From JACVRW01 sp963728155 (lineage in GTDB: Bacteria; Actinomycetota; Thermoleophilia; Solirubrobacterales; Thermoleophilaceae): DNA of 64,000 bases. The DNA is taken from NCBI GenBank assembly GCA_963728155.1, contig CAVSJF010000017.1, forward strand, positions 71,438-135,437. The letters are read 5' to 3'. Positions within the stretch are counted from its first letter, which is position 1. Every line of letters begins with the position of its first letter. Below, one piece after another: positions 28,035 to 35,663 of the stretch. The notes under the pieces are model-generated. The model had not been told where the DNA came from, did not search any database, and saw nothing but the letters and a program-made list of their open reading frames with translations. The translations under genes were made by a program, and so were the position numbers.

Positions 28035-28433
28035 ATGACCGGCGCCGTCATTCTCGCGCTTGTGGTCGCGTGCGCCGTGGCGGCGGGGTGCGGCGAGGAG
28101 GATGAGCCCCAGCGGATCAGCGGCACTCCCGACCCCGCCCACGTCCGAGAGGTAGACCGCGATCCCTATGCGATCACCTGTGCCGACCTGTCGCGACAGA
28201 CGCGACATCCCGAGAGCGCGAAGCTCGTGATCAGGGCGGAGTTCGCGTTGGCCCAGGTGCCCGAGCTGCGCGGCGTGGTCTCCAAGGACACCCTCAACCG
28301 GACGGGCCGTAGCGTCTACTACGGGTTGACCGAGGTCTGCAAGGGGCGCCGGCCCTCGTTTCAGCCGGGACGCTTGGCCGTGGCCGGTGTGCTGAGCGGT
28401 ACGTACCGGGCAGCGAGGAACCGCCCCGGCTGA
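28035..28433 (+). CDS. Putative lipoprotein, 132 aa
   Basis: A lipoprotein signal peptide, MTGAVILALVVACAVAAGCG, has a lipobox AAGC placing the acylated Cys at residue 19. The exported part is short and polar with two further Cys residues (ITCADLSRQ and TEVCKGRRP) that could form a disulfide. No domain is recognised. It lies between the c-di-GMP protein (divergent) and the Lrp regulator (convergent). Confidence 0.7.
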   Translation: MTGAVILALVVACAVAAGCGEEDEPQRISGTPDPAHVREVDRDPYAITCADLSRQTRHPESAKLVIRAEFALAQVPELRGVVSKDTLNRTGRSVYYGLTEVCKGRRPSFQPGRLAVAGVLSGTYRAARNRPG

Positions 28434-28442
28434 GATCGGCGT

Positions 28443-28922
28443 TCAGTCGAGCGCGATGCCGCGCAGCGGCACGGGCGAGGACTGAGCGATGGAGGTGGTC
28501 GTCTGCCCCAGCGTGGCGAAGCGGTCGATCACCTCTTCCAGGTGCTCGACGGAGCGAACGTGGGCCGTCATCACGAAGCAATCGTCGCCGGTCACGCGGC
28601 GGCACTCGACCACCTCGGGCGTGCCCTGGGCGACCTCGGCCACCTGGCGGATCAGCTTGGGGCCGGGCCGTACGCGGATCACTGTCGTCAGCTGATAGCC
28701 GAGCGCGCGCGGATCGATCTCGACCCGGTAGCCGGTGATCACCCCGTCCCGCTCGAGGCGCTGAAGGCGCTCCGCCACGGCCGGGGACGACATGCCGACC
28801 CGCCGGCCCAGCTCGGCCAGGCTCAGCCGCGCGTCGACCTGGAGCTCGCCGAGTAGGCGACGGTTCGTGTCGTCCAGGGCACCTTCGGTCAGGTAACCGT
28901 TTTGCCTTTGATTAATAGCCAC
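28443..28922 (-). CDS. Lrp/AsnC-family transcriptional regulator
   Basis: A 159-aa feast/famine regulator. The N-terminal helix-turn-helix reads LDDTNRRLLGELQVDARLSL then SSPAVAERLQRLERDGVITG. The C-terminal RAM domain contains TPEVVECRRVTGDDCFVMTA. The GTG at 28922 gives the usual length. It is divergent from the EamA exporter with only about four bases between the longest starts, so autoregulation and control of the exporter from one shared site is likely. The amino-acid ligand is unknown. Confidence 0.9.
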   Translation of the reverse strand: MAINQRQNGYLTEGALDDTNRRLLGELQVDARLSLAELGRRVGMSSPAVAERLQRLERDGVITGYRVEIDPRALGYQLTTVIRVRPGPKLIRQVAEVAQGTPEVVECRRVTGDDCFVMTAHVRSVEHLEEVIDRFATLGQTTTSIAQSSPVPLRGIALD

Positions 28923-28926
28923 GGCG

Positions 28927-29862
28927 GTGAGAATACGCTCGATTGCCCCTGTGATCAAGCCAGACGGGAAGGCATCGTACGACGGCGTGCCCCCGACCGG
29001 TCTGCCACCACACCTGTACTTCCTGGTCAGCGCGATCTTCCACTCGCTCGGGCCGTCGTTCGCGGTACTGCTGTTCGCGCGAGTCGAGGTGCTGGGCGTG
29101 GCGTGGCTGCGGATCGCTTCGGCCGCGGCCTTCTTCGCGCTGTGGCGGCGGCCCTGGCGTGTGCTTCTGAGCATCGACCGCGACGGGCGCCGGCTGTTGA
29201 TCGCCTGGGGCGTGGTGCTGGCCGTGATGAACGCCTGTTTCTACAGCGCCATCGACCGGCTGCCACTGGGGACGGTCGCGACGATCGAGTTCCTGCCGGT
29301 GATCGCTCTGGCCGCGTTCGGCGCGCGCACCCCGCGCAACATCGCGGCGCTCGGCCTGGCCGTGAGCGGCGTCTATCTGCTGATCGACGTGCGGCTCGAC
29401 GGCGAGCCCGTGGGCGTGGCTTTCGCCATGGCCAACGCGATCTGCTTCGCGCTCTACATCGTGCTGGCCGACCGGATGGCAAAACGGCCCGAGGTGAGCG
29501 GGATCGACGGCCTGGGCGCCGCGATGCTGATCGCGCTGGTGGCGGTCACCCCGATCGGCGGGTGGCAGGCCGCCGACGCTTTCCTCGAGCCCCTGCTCCT
29601 GCTCGCCGCCATCGGTGTGGGCCTGTCTTCGTCGGTCATCCCCTACGTGTCCGACCAGCTCGCCATGGCGCGCCTGCCCCGCGCGACGTACGCGCTGATG
29701 ATCTCCCTCCTGCCCGCCTTCGCCGTGCTGATCGGAGTGATCGTGCTCGGCCAGATCCCGACGTGGCCCGAGGTCGGCGGGGTGGGCCTGGTGGTGGCCG
29801 GAGTGGCGTTGCACCGGCAGGCGGACACGGTGGAGGCTCGGCCCGACCCGGTACCCGCCTGA
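28927..29862 (+). CDS. EamA-family exporter (RhtA-like)
   Basis: A 311-aa, ten-helix DMT exporter: helix 1 begins near LPPHLYFLVSAIFHSL and the last helix ends at GGVGLVVAGVALHRQAD. The segment ERVEPLxA-type signature is replaced by DQLAMARLPRATYALMISLL, as in RhtA threonine/homoserine exporters. The GTG at 28927 would leave only four bases to the Lrp start; an in-frame GTG at 28951 (IKPDGKASYDG) leaves room for a promoter and is a reasonable alternative. Pairing with an Lrp regulator supports amino-acid export. Confidence 0.87.
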   Translation: MRIRSIAPVIKPDGKASYDGVPPTGLPPHLYFLVSAIFHSLGPSFAVLLFARVEVLGVAWLRIASAAAFFALWRRPWRVLLSIDRDGRRLLIAWGVVLAVMNACFYSAIDRLPLGTVATIEFLPVIALAAFGARTPRNIAALGLAVSGVYLLIDVRLDGEPVGVAFAMANAICFALYIVLADRMAKRPEVSGIDGLGAAMLIALVAVTPIGGWQAADAFLEPLLLLAAIGVGLSSSVIPYVSDQLAMARLPRATYALMISLLPAFAVLIGVIVLGQIPTWPEVGGVGLVVAGVALHRQADTVEARPDPVPA

Positions 29863-29913
29863 CCCGGTCGCCCGTTGGGGCCCGGGCAGCTAACGCCAGG
29901 ACGCGAGCACTAT

Positions 29914-30792
29914 TCACCCCGCCCCCGCCAGCGCCCACAGTGAGCCGTCTCCGGCCGGCCGCCGGGAGACTCGACCGGCCCCGGTGGCCGTGATGAGCGC
30001 TGATTCGACCGCCGCCAGGTCAGGTTCGGCGAGGTGCTCGGCCATCACGGCGGCCACCTCCGCGGTGGTCAGGGCGTAGGGGAAGGCGCTCAGCACGTCG
30101 ACGGGGTCATCGGCAGGCGGCCGGCGCTCGAGCCCGGGATCCAGGTTGGCGATGACCACGTCGTACGCCTCGATCGGCTGGAAGCCGCCGGCCTCCAGGT
30201 GCCGGCCATCGGGTCCTTGGAACACGAGTGACGGTGCGGTGTAGCGCACCTTCCCGTCGGTGTTCGCCGCGCGGCCCTGGAACTCGGTGGGTGAGCCCGT
30301 CGCCTCGCGCGCCCGGGAACGATCGCTCTCGTAGACGGCCACCACCTCGGCCTCGTCGATGCGCGCCACCACAGCGTCCGCGTCGAGCCCCGAAATGCTT
30401 CCGAGCGCCGAGCGCAGGGTCTCGGGATCGTCGAGAGTCCCCGTCGTGGTGAACTGCGCGAACTGAAGGGCCCGCAGCGCAGCGTCCTCGTGCTCGGGCG
30501 CGGCCATACGTGTGGCGACGATCCCGCGGCAGGCAGGCGCGGTCGCGCTCAGCCGCGGCTTCGGGGTGATCTGAAAGGGCATCCCGAAGCGCCGAAAGCG
30601 GCTGAGGCCCATGGCCGACCGCGTCGGCGTATAGCCCCGTGCCGCGTACTGATCGGCGCTCTCGGTCAACCCGATCATCACGAACGTCCAGCGCAGCTGC
30701 TCGCCGTAGCGCCACCGCAATGTGGTTAGCGCTGGTGCCGCCGAATACGCCCACGGACAACCGGGATCGGTGAAGTGGGTGACGTCGATCAC
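29914..30792 (-). CDS. DsbA-family / 2-hydroxychromene-isomerase-like thioredoxin-fold protein
   Basis: A 292-aa thioredoxin-fold protein with a helical insertion. It begins IDVTHFTDPGCPWAYSAAPA: the position of the usual CxxC is CPWA, so only one redox Cys is present. This suits FrnE/glutathione-S-transferase-kappa-like members that act on small thiols rather than as classical oxidases. The C-terminal half carries SLVFQGPDGRHLEAGGFQPI, the cis-Pro-type strand, and a tail rich in Ala. No signal peptide is seen, so it is cytosolic. Confidence 0.82.
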   Translation of the reverse strand: MIDVTHFTDPGCPWAYSAAPALTTLRWRYGEQLRWTFVMIGLTESADQYAARGYTPTRSAMGLSRFRRFGMPFQITPKPRLSATAPACRGIVATRMAAPEHEDAALRALQFAQFTTTGTLDDPETLRSALGSISGLDADAVVARIDEAEVVAVYESDRSRAREATGSPTEFQGRAANTDGKVRYTAPSLVFQGPDGRHLEAGGFQPIEAYDVVIANLDPGLERRPPADDPVDVLSAFPYALTTAEVAAVMAEHLAEPDLAAVESALITATGAGRVSRRPAGDGSLWALAGAG

Positions 30793-31127
30793 CGGGCAAT
30801 GGTGGCATCAGCCTCCGGGCAGGCCGAGGCGCTGACTGCGGAGCGGCGCGTCCTTGAATATCGAGGACGTCTTCGAAATTAGCGGGCGACGGCCGCACAG
30901 CCGGTCTCCGAGAAGATCCCCGCTGGCGCTGCCGCCGCCCTAACGCGAGAAAACCTCGCGGCACCCTTCCTACCCGATCACGGACCCGCGAACCGTCGGC
31001 CCGTGAGAGAGCTAACCACCCGAGGCCGAGTCCTTCGACTGAACCGTCCCGTAGGACCTTCACGCGGCCACACGGGAGTTCCGCGGGCACGTGAACATGA
31101 CCCCCGAGCCAGATCGAGAAGTGGCTC
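30793..31127. other. Gene-poor stretch, 335 bases
   Basis: No reading frame here has a recognisable product or a good ribosome-binding site on either strand. The sequence mixes ordinary GC-rich blocks with a less GC-rich patch around 30860-30890. It may hold the promoter of the stress island to the right and of the DsbA-like gene to the left; I see no specific element. Confidence 0.4.
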
Positions 31128-31253
31128 ATGGGCGAGAAATCCAATCGGTCGGCCAAGCAGGCGGCAAGGGCGCTCGACTGTGGGGCGCGACTCCGCCCGC
31201 CGGATCGTCGCGATCAAGCGAAAGCGGCGGCGGACCTGACCGCGATCCACTGA
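31128..31253 (+). CDS. Possible small basic protein, 41 aa
   Basis: A short frame beginning MGEKSNRSAKQAARALDCGA and ending KAAADLTAIH. The MGEKS-plus-lysines opening resembles very small basic proteins that are widespread in actinobacteria, but the rest does not match well and the frame could be shifted. There is no strong Shine-Dalgarno. It lies in front of the stress-protein cluster. Low confidence. Confidence 0.3.
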   Translation: MGEKSNRSAKQAARALDCGARLRPPDRRDQAKAAADLTAIH

Positions 31254-31344
31254 AGTAGCTCTCCCTACCTCGCGCAACGGCTTCGATTGCGACATAACCG
31301 CCTGAAGCCGGGTATGGGCGAGGAACCCGAGACAGGAGGCTGAA

Positions 31345-31596
31345 ATGGCCAAGGACCACGGCCCGAGCGTCAAGGACGACAAGCAGTACGAGGGCCTTCG
31401 CAAGAAGGGCATGAGCAAGAGCCGCGCGGCGGCCATCGCCAACACTCCGGACGCCTCGAGCAAGGGCGGCAAGAAGTCCGGGAGCGGTGGCGGCAGCAGC
31501 CGCAGCAGCAAGAGCAGTGGCAGCGGCAGTGGCGGCAACCGCGCCCAGAAGCAGGCGGCCGGCCGCAAGGGCGGCAAGGCCAAGGCATCGAGCTAG
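31345..31596 (+). CDS. DUF7218-like small stress-associated protein, 83 aa
   Basis: The N-terminal 40 residues (MAKDHGPSVKDDKQYEGLRK then GMSKSRAAAIANT) match the conserved block found in small actinobacterial proteins that in longer members precede a Rho-N-like domain. Here the rest is a disordered tail of Ser, Gly and Lys (SGSGGGSSRSSKSSGSGSGG) ending in a basic AGRKGGKAKASS. A clear AGGAGG lies 7 bases before the ATG. It could bind nucleic acid. It is the first clear gene of the stress island. Confidence 0.7.
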   Translation: MAKDHGPSVKDDKQYEGLRKKGMSKSRAAAIANTPDASSKGGKKSGSGGGSSRSSKSSGSGSGGNRAQKQAAGRKGGKAKASS

Positions 31597-31622
31597 ACGA
31601 CCACCACCCGTTAGGCGATCCC

Positions 31623-31647
31623 GGTTTGCGCACTGGGAGGGCGGGTA
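31623..31647 (+). promoter_or_regulatory. SigF/SigB-type promoter candidate
   Basis: GGTTT (31623-31627), a 15-base spacer, then GGGTA (31643-31647). This is the consensus for actinobacterial SigF/SigB-type sigma factors (GGTTT-N14-17-GGGTA). The dehydrogenase ATG at 31658 is 11 bases past the -10 element, implying a leaderless or nearly leaderless mRNA. A sigma factor of this type is encoded 3 kb away at 34738-35526. Confidence 0.5.
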
Positions 31648-31657
31648 GCGCACGACG

Positions 31658-32296
31658 ATGAATTCTGCTCGCTCTCTTGCTGTTGTCACCGGTGCCTCCA
31701 GCGGTATCGGGCTCGAGCTGGCCAAGTTGTTCGCGGCCGACGGCTATGACTTGGTGGTCGCCGCCGAGAACGACGACATCCACGCGGTTGCCGAGGGTTT
31801 GGGCGCGTCGGGCGTCAGCGTCGAAGCGGTTCAAGTCGATCTCGCCACCGACGAGGGCGTGGATGAGCTCTATCGGGTCATCCAGGCCGCCGAACGCCCG
31901 GTCGACGCGGTAGCCCTGAACGCCGGCCGAGGGGCCGGCGGCGCGTTCGCGAACGGCACGGCGCTGGACGACGAACTCGAGATCATCGACCTGAATGTGC
32001 GTTCCACCGTCCACCTGGCCAAGTATGTGGTCCGCGACATGGTCGAACGCGGCGAGGGTCGCATCCTCTTCACTCTCCGGGCTGAGATGCTGGACACCAA
32101 GGTGGGCGCCGCCGAAAAGGACGATCCCGCCGATGTGGCCCGCGACGGATTCGAGGCGATGATGGCCGGCCACGAGCGCGTGGTGTCCCATTCCGCATCG
32201 ACCAAGGCTCAGGCGCGGACCAGCCGACTGCTGCCCGACAGCGTCAAAGCCGAAATGCATCGCAGGCAAGCAGAGCCCGGCTCGGCAGACAAGTAA
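31658..32296 (+). CDS. Short-chain dehydrogenase lacking the catalytic segment
   Basis: 212 aa where the family normally has about 265. The Rossmann motif TGASSGIGLELAKLFAADGY, the LNAGRGAGGAF motif and the Asn in IDLNVRSTVHLAKYVV are intact. The protein then jumps in frame from EGRILFT to LRAEMLDTKVGAAEKDDPAD. In related proteins that join normally holds about 55 residues with the catalytic Ser, the Tyr-x3-Lys pair and the substrate loop. As sequenced it could bind NAD(P) but should not be an active dehydrogenase. It may be a genuine deletion or an assembly deletion. Confidence 0.8.
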   Translation: MNSARSLAVVTGASSGIGLELAKLFAADGYDLVVAAENDDIHAVAEGLGASGVSVEAVQVDLATDEGVDELYRVIQAAERPVDAVALNAGRGAGGAFANGTALDDELEIIDLNVRSTVHLAKYVVRDMVERGEGRILFTLRAEMLDTKVGAAEKDDPADVARDGFEAMMAGHERVVSHSASTKAQARTSRLLPDSVKAEMHRRQAEPGSADK

Positions 32297-32361
32297 CGCA
32301 GAACCGCCGCGCGCCTTGGATCGCAGGACATGGCCGCCTCGCGGCGAACGCTTCTCCTCGG

Positions 32362-32763
32362 ATGCGGGTCGCGCAAGCCACTAGCGCGTTGCTGGCCGTT
32401 GCGGTCCTTGCGAGCTGCGGCACGGCCTCGTCGGAGCGCGATGCGTCGGCGGTCATGGAGCGCTTTCAAGAAGCGCTTGCCGCTCGCGATGGCCGCTCAG
32501 CGTGCGCGCTGCTGACTGCGCCGACAAGGGTGGCGCTCGAGGCCCAGGAGATGAGTCCCTGTGGTCTGGCGGTGCTGGAGCTCGGGCTTCGCGGCGGTGG
32601 TGAGGCTGTGGCTGCCGAGATCTATATGAACTCCGGGCTTGTCGAAGTGGGTCCCCGCGAGTTCGCGTTTCTCGACCAGACGAGTGCCGGCTGGCGCATC
32701 AGCGCGGCCGGTTGTGTCCCGGCCGCGCCGAACATGCCCTACGAGTGCGAGCTGGACAGCTGA
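32362..32763 (+). CDS. Putative lipoprotein, 133 aa
   Basis: Signal peptide MRVAQATSALLAVAVLASCG with lipobox LASC, lipidated Cys near residue 19. The mature part (DASAVMERFQEALAARDGRS, then ALLTAPTRVALEAQE) looks like an NTF2-like/DUF4878-type fold common in actinobacterial lipoproteins. It ends in a Cys-containing segment, AAGCVPAAPNMPYECELDS. It is followed immediately by a 27-aa membrane peptide and DUF6766, suggesting one transcript. Confidence 0.75.
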   Translation: MRVAQATSALLAVAVLASCGTASSERDASAVMERFQEALAARDGRSACALLTAPTRVALEAQEMSPCGLAVLELGLRGGGEAVAAEIYMNSGLVEVGPREFAFLDQTSAGWRISAAGCVPAAPNMPYECELDS

Positions 32764-32764
32764 G

Positions 32765-32848
32765 ATGCGAGTCATGTTTGTCGCCTACGTCCTGGTGATC
32801 GCGACCGGTCTCGTGCTGTTCGCCGTGCTCGGCTTGACCCACTACTGA
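32765..32848 (+). CDS. Single-span membrane micropeptide, 27 aa
   Basis: The ATG begins one base after the lipoprotein stop. The product, MRVMFVAYVLVIATGLVLFA then VLGLTHY, is one hydrophobic helix with a short polar end. The stop is two bases before the GTG of the DUF6766 gene, so it is embedded between two genes with almost no spacing. The tight packing, the clean hydrophobic composition and the LTHY end argue that it is translated. It could be a KdpF-like stabiliser for the next membrane protein; that is inference. Confidence 0.6.
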   Translation: MRVMFVAYVLVIATGLVLFAVLGLTHY

Positions 32849-32850
32849 TC

Positions 32851-33525
32851 GTGCGCCGATTTGCTCGGGAGAACAGCCTCACGCTCGTCTTCCTCGGGCT
32901 TTTCCTTGGGGCGCTGGTGTTGCAGGCGATCGCCGGCCACTCCGCGTTCAACGACCAACAGGACCAGGTTCAAGGACCGCACGTGTCGCTGTGGCGCTAC
33001 GTGTTCTCGTCGTCCTACGGCGTGTCAGTGATGGAGAACTGGCAGTCGGAATACCTGCAGTTCACCCTGTTCATCCTCCTGACCGTCTGGCTCTTGCAAA
33101 AGGGGTCGCCTGAATCCAAGGAGCTCGATAGGGCAGGCCGCGAGACAGACCAACAGCAACGCGTCGGGAAACACGCAGGCGAGGCCTCGCCGCGTTGGGC
33201 TCGGTCGGTCGGGCTCCGGCGCACCTTGTACGAGAACTCGCTACTGATCGTGATGGGTGGTATCTGGCTGGCCAGCTGGCTGGTCCAGTCGCTCACTGGG
33301 ACGGTCGAGTACAACGCCGAACGCCTGTCTCACCACCAGGCCCCGATCTCCTGGCCGGACTACCTGGCGACCGGCAGCTTTTGGCAACGCACCCTCGAGA
33401 ACTGGCAGTCCGAGTTCCTCGCCGTCGGGTCGATGGCCATTCTCGCCGTATACCTGCGCCAGCGCGGCTCCCCCGAATCGAAGCCCGTCGGAACCCCCCA
33501 CCACGCAACAGGCATCGAGGGCTAG
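32851..33525 (+). CDS. DUF6766 family membrane protein
   Basis: 224 aa made of two similar halves (about residues 1-90 and 120-210). Each half has RENSL or YENSL, then a membrane helix (LVFLGLFLGALVLQAIAGHS / IVMGGIWLASWLVQSLTGTV), a Trp-rich amphipathic loop with ENWQSEYLQF / ENWQSEFLAV, and a second helix ending QKGSPESK / QRGSPESK. The duplicated pattern and four helices are characteristic of DUF6766. The function is unknown. Its setting among stress genes suggests an envelope-stress role. Confidence 0.82.
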   Translation: MRRFARENSLTLVFLGLFLGALVLQAIAGHSAFNDQQDQVQGPHVSLWRYVFSSSYGVSVMENWQSEYLQFTLFILLTVWLLQKGSPESKELDRAGRETDQQQRVGKHAGEASPRWARSVGLRRTLYENSLLIVMGGIWLASWLVQSLTGTVEYNAERLSHHQAPISWPDYLATGSFWQRTLENWQSEFLAVGSMAILAVYLRQRGSPESKPVGTPHHATGIEG

Positions 33526-33663
33526 GTGCTCGCGATAGGCGTAGGCGATCCCGCCCCTCGTTCCGCTCTTGCCGTCGTGGCGGCGGTCTCGCCTACGGGG
33601 GATCTGCACCCGTGTCTGCGGCTGCCGGTCCCATTTTCCCGACTCTGAAAAGGTGAAACCCGT

Positions 33664-34047
33664 TCAGGTGGCGATCGTTTCGAGGTAAAAGACCTCGCTG
33701 GATACGTCGCGGTGGACGTCGATTCCGCTTACGAAGGCGCGGACCTTGCGCCCAGTGATCTGCTCGACCGCGCCGATGAACTCGCTGTCGGCGGCGTGTT
33801 GGAAGAACATTCGGATCTCCCGTACCCTCTGGTGCTCGTCCATGGCGAGCATGTTCCGCTCGGCTGCAGTCAGGCTGTCCTCCAGCGTGGCCACGAGCAC
33901 GTCCGGGCCGGCGTAGTTGGAGCGCGCCTTGGTAGGACCACGGCCGAACTGGTCCTTGTAGATCCGGACCATGGCGTTGCTTACGTGTTGCAGCTCGGGA
34001 CCGTAGGGTTCGCTGCCGTGACCGTCCACCCGGAGGGACGTGTCCAT
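33664..34047 (-). CDS. DUF2294 (MpsC-like) protein, 127 aa
   Basis: A small soluble protein matching the DUF2294 family, some members of which are called MpsC of a membrane-potential-generating system. The core reads VSNAMVRIYKDQFGRGPTKA, then LVATLEDSLTAAERNMLAMD and IEQITGRKVRAFVSGIDVHR-like blocks. GGAGAGAAGG precedes the ATG at 34047. It is divergent from the CBS gene with about 210 bases between them. Confidence 0.8.
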   Translation of the reverse strand: MDTSLRVDGHGSEPYGPELQHVSNAMVRIYKDQFGRGPTKARSNYAGPDVLVATLEDSLTAAERNMLAMDEHQRVREIRMFFQHAADSEFIGAVEQITGRKVRAFVSGIDVHRDVSSEVFYLETIAT

Positions 34048-34128
34048 CTGGTCCTTCTCTCCGTCCCTCTGAGTGAAGTCCGCGTGAGAGGAGGAGGGAC
34101 ATAAGAACCAGACCGCGGCGCTTGCACC

Positions 34129-34177
34129 GCGAGCCTAGCGGCTCGCTGTGGGGCTGCCCCGCTTCGTGGTGACGAAG
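34129..34177. promoter_or_regulatory. Three tandem hairpins in the DUF2294/CBS intergenic region
   Basis: Three perfect inverted repeats follow each other: GCGAGCC-TAGC-GGCTCGC (34129-34146), GGGG-CTG-CCCC (34150-34160), and CTTCGT-GGTG-ACGAAG (34162-34177). There is no T-run next to them, so they do not look like intrinsic terminators. They lie between two divergent genes and could be RNA structures or protein-binding sites. Confidence 0.4.
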
Positions 34178-34195
34178 ATCACCGATGCGGGGCTT

Positions 34196-34222
34196 GATTG
34201 GTGAAACTGGGGGCTTGGGTAT
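34196..34222 (+). promoter_or_regulatory. Possible alternative-sigma promoter before the CBS gene
   Basis: A GATTG (34196-34200), 16 bases, then GGGTAT (34217-34222), about 35 bases upstream of the GTG at 34257. The -10-like element is the same GGGTA as at 31643; the -35-like element is weaker. Another GGGTAT lies at 31310-31315 before the DUF7218-like gene, without a good -35 at the normal distance. Confidence 0.35.
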
Positions 34223-34256
34223 GTACGCCAGCTCAATCAATCACAAGGAGGTTGGT

Positions 34257-34679
34257 GTGGCGAAGACAGCACGTGACGTGATGACGCAGGGCGTGGAGTG
34301 CGCCGGCGAGACCGAGACGGTCGCCGACGCCGCCAAGAAGCTCGCGGACCTCGATGTCGGCGCAATGCCGATTTGCGGCGAGGACGATCGGCTGAAGGGC
34401 ATGCTTACCGATCGCGACATCGTGATCGAGGTGATCGCCAAGGGCAAGGACCCGGCCGATGTGAAGGCGGGCGAACTCGGGGGCGAGGAAGTCGTGACGA
34501 TCGGAGCCGACGACTCCGTCGACGAGGCGCTCGCGACCCTGAAGAACCACAAAGTACGTCGCCTGCCGGTGATCGACGGACACGATCTCGTCGGCGTTGT
34601 CAGCCTCGCCGACCTGGCCGAGAACATCGACGATGAAAAGCTTGGCGACGTGGTGGAGGCGATCAGCGCCGCTTCCTAA
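34257..34679 (+). CDS. CBS-domain pair protein, 140 aa
   Basis: A stand-alone Bateman module with two CBS motifs: VAKTARDVMTQGVECAGETE through LKGMLTDRDIVIEVIAKGK, and VVTIGADDSVDEALATLKNH through DLVGVVSLADLAENIDD. Such proteins bind adenine nucleotides. AAGGAGG lies just before the GTG at 34257, so I use this start and not upstream in-frame codons. The setting suggests energy-state sensing during stress. Confidence 0.87.
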   Translation: MAKTARDVMTQGVECAGETETVADAAKKLADLDVGAMPICGEDDRLKGMLTDRDIVIEVIAKGKDPADVKAGELGGEEVVTIGADDSVDEALATLKNHKVRRLPVIDGHDLVGVVSLADLAENIDDEKLGDVVEAISAAS

Positions 34680-34737
34680 GGGCGGCCGATGCTCGATCGG
34701 CTCGGGGCCCGTCGCCCTGGGCCCGATCGGGTCTCCG

Positions 34738-35526
34738 TTACGCCGCGGGCGTGAGGTGTTCCATGGCGCGGCGTAGCACGCGTGAGATGTGCATTTGGGA
34801 GAAGCCGACGCGCTTTCCGATCTCGCGTTGGGGGAGGTCGTCGACCAGGCGCAGGGACACGACCTTGCGCTCCAGGTCGCTCAGCTCCCTCCAGTTGCCC
34901 GCGATCACTTCGCGCTCCTCGACTGCGGAGTAGGTGTCGTCGGGAGAGCCGATCAGCTCCACCAGTGAGCCCGCGTCGTCCTCGTCTCGGGCCGGTGGGG
35001 CGTCGAGCGAGGCCACGCTGTAGTGGCTGGAGGCCAGGGTGGCCTCCAGCACCTGCTCTGTGTCGCAGTCAAGCTCGGCGGCGACCTCGCGCACCGTCGG
35101 TGAGCGGCCCAGACGGCCCTCGAGCGCCTCCCGCGCCCGCCGCACGGCCAGGGCCCGCTCCTGCAGGTCGCGCGGTACGCGCATCGCCCACCCCTTGTCG
35201 CGAAAGTGGCGCTTGAGCTCGCCCCTGATGGTGGGGACCGCGTACGCGACGAAGCCGCTGCTGCGCTCGGGGTCATAGCGATCGATCGCCTTAAGCAGAC
35301 CCATGTAAGCCACCTGGGTGAGGTCATCCAGCGGCTCCCCGCTGTTCGCGTAACGCGACGCGAGGTCGCGCGCCAGCGGCATCAGCCTGCGCGTCAACTC
35401 CTCCCGCGCGTGCAGATCGCCGTCGCGGTGGTAGCGAACAAGAAGCTGCTCCTCAGCTTCTCGGTCAAAAGATCGTGCTGCAGCCGACAAGGGGGACCAG
35501 ACCTCCAACGCAAGGTTGAATTGCAT
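34738..35526 (-). CDS. SigB/SigF/SigG-family RNA polymerase sigma factor
   Basis: 262 aa, a group 3 sigma-70 protein. Region 2 is LARDLASRYANSGEPLDDLT then QVAYMGLLKAIDRYDPERSS and FVAYAVPTIRGELKRHFRDK, the hallmark of SigB/F proteins. Region 3 has RVPRDLQERALAVRRAREAL, and region 4 ends LPQREIGKRVGFSQMHISRV. ATG 35526 (MQFNLALEVW) is the likely start. SigB/F-type factors are normally held by anti-sigma kinases; none is adjacent, though an RsbW-like ATPase lies at 44.8 kb. The stress genes just upstream in the window are likely targets. Confidence 0.9.
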   Translation of the reverse strand: MQFNLALEVWSPLSAAARSFDREAEEQLLVRYHRDGDLHAREELTRRLMPLARDLASRYANSGEPLDDLTQVAYMGLLKAIDRYDPERSSGFVAYAVPTIRGELKRHFRDKGWAMRVPRDLQERALAVRRAREALEGRLGRSPTVREVAAELDCDTEQVLEATLASSHYSVASLDAPPARDEDDAGSLVELIGSPDDTYSAVEEREVIAGNWRELSDLERKVVSLRLVDDLPQREIGKRVGFSQMHISRVLRRAMEHLTPAA

Positions 35527-35663
35527 GTCGGTCCGCCGCCCAGCCGCCACGACTCGCGAACGTCCCTGGTCGGGGCAGTGTATCCCATACTTATGCGCGC
35601 TTAATTGGCACAGCACGCCAAAAACGCCGCTCCCGTTTTACGTCATCGCCGTGTGTCGTTTGA

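Noticed and set aside
31003..31239. 78-codon Arg-rich frame before the stress island
   Set aside because: No start signal, no similarity recognised, composition of a random GC-rich frame.
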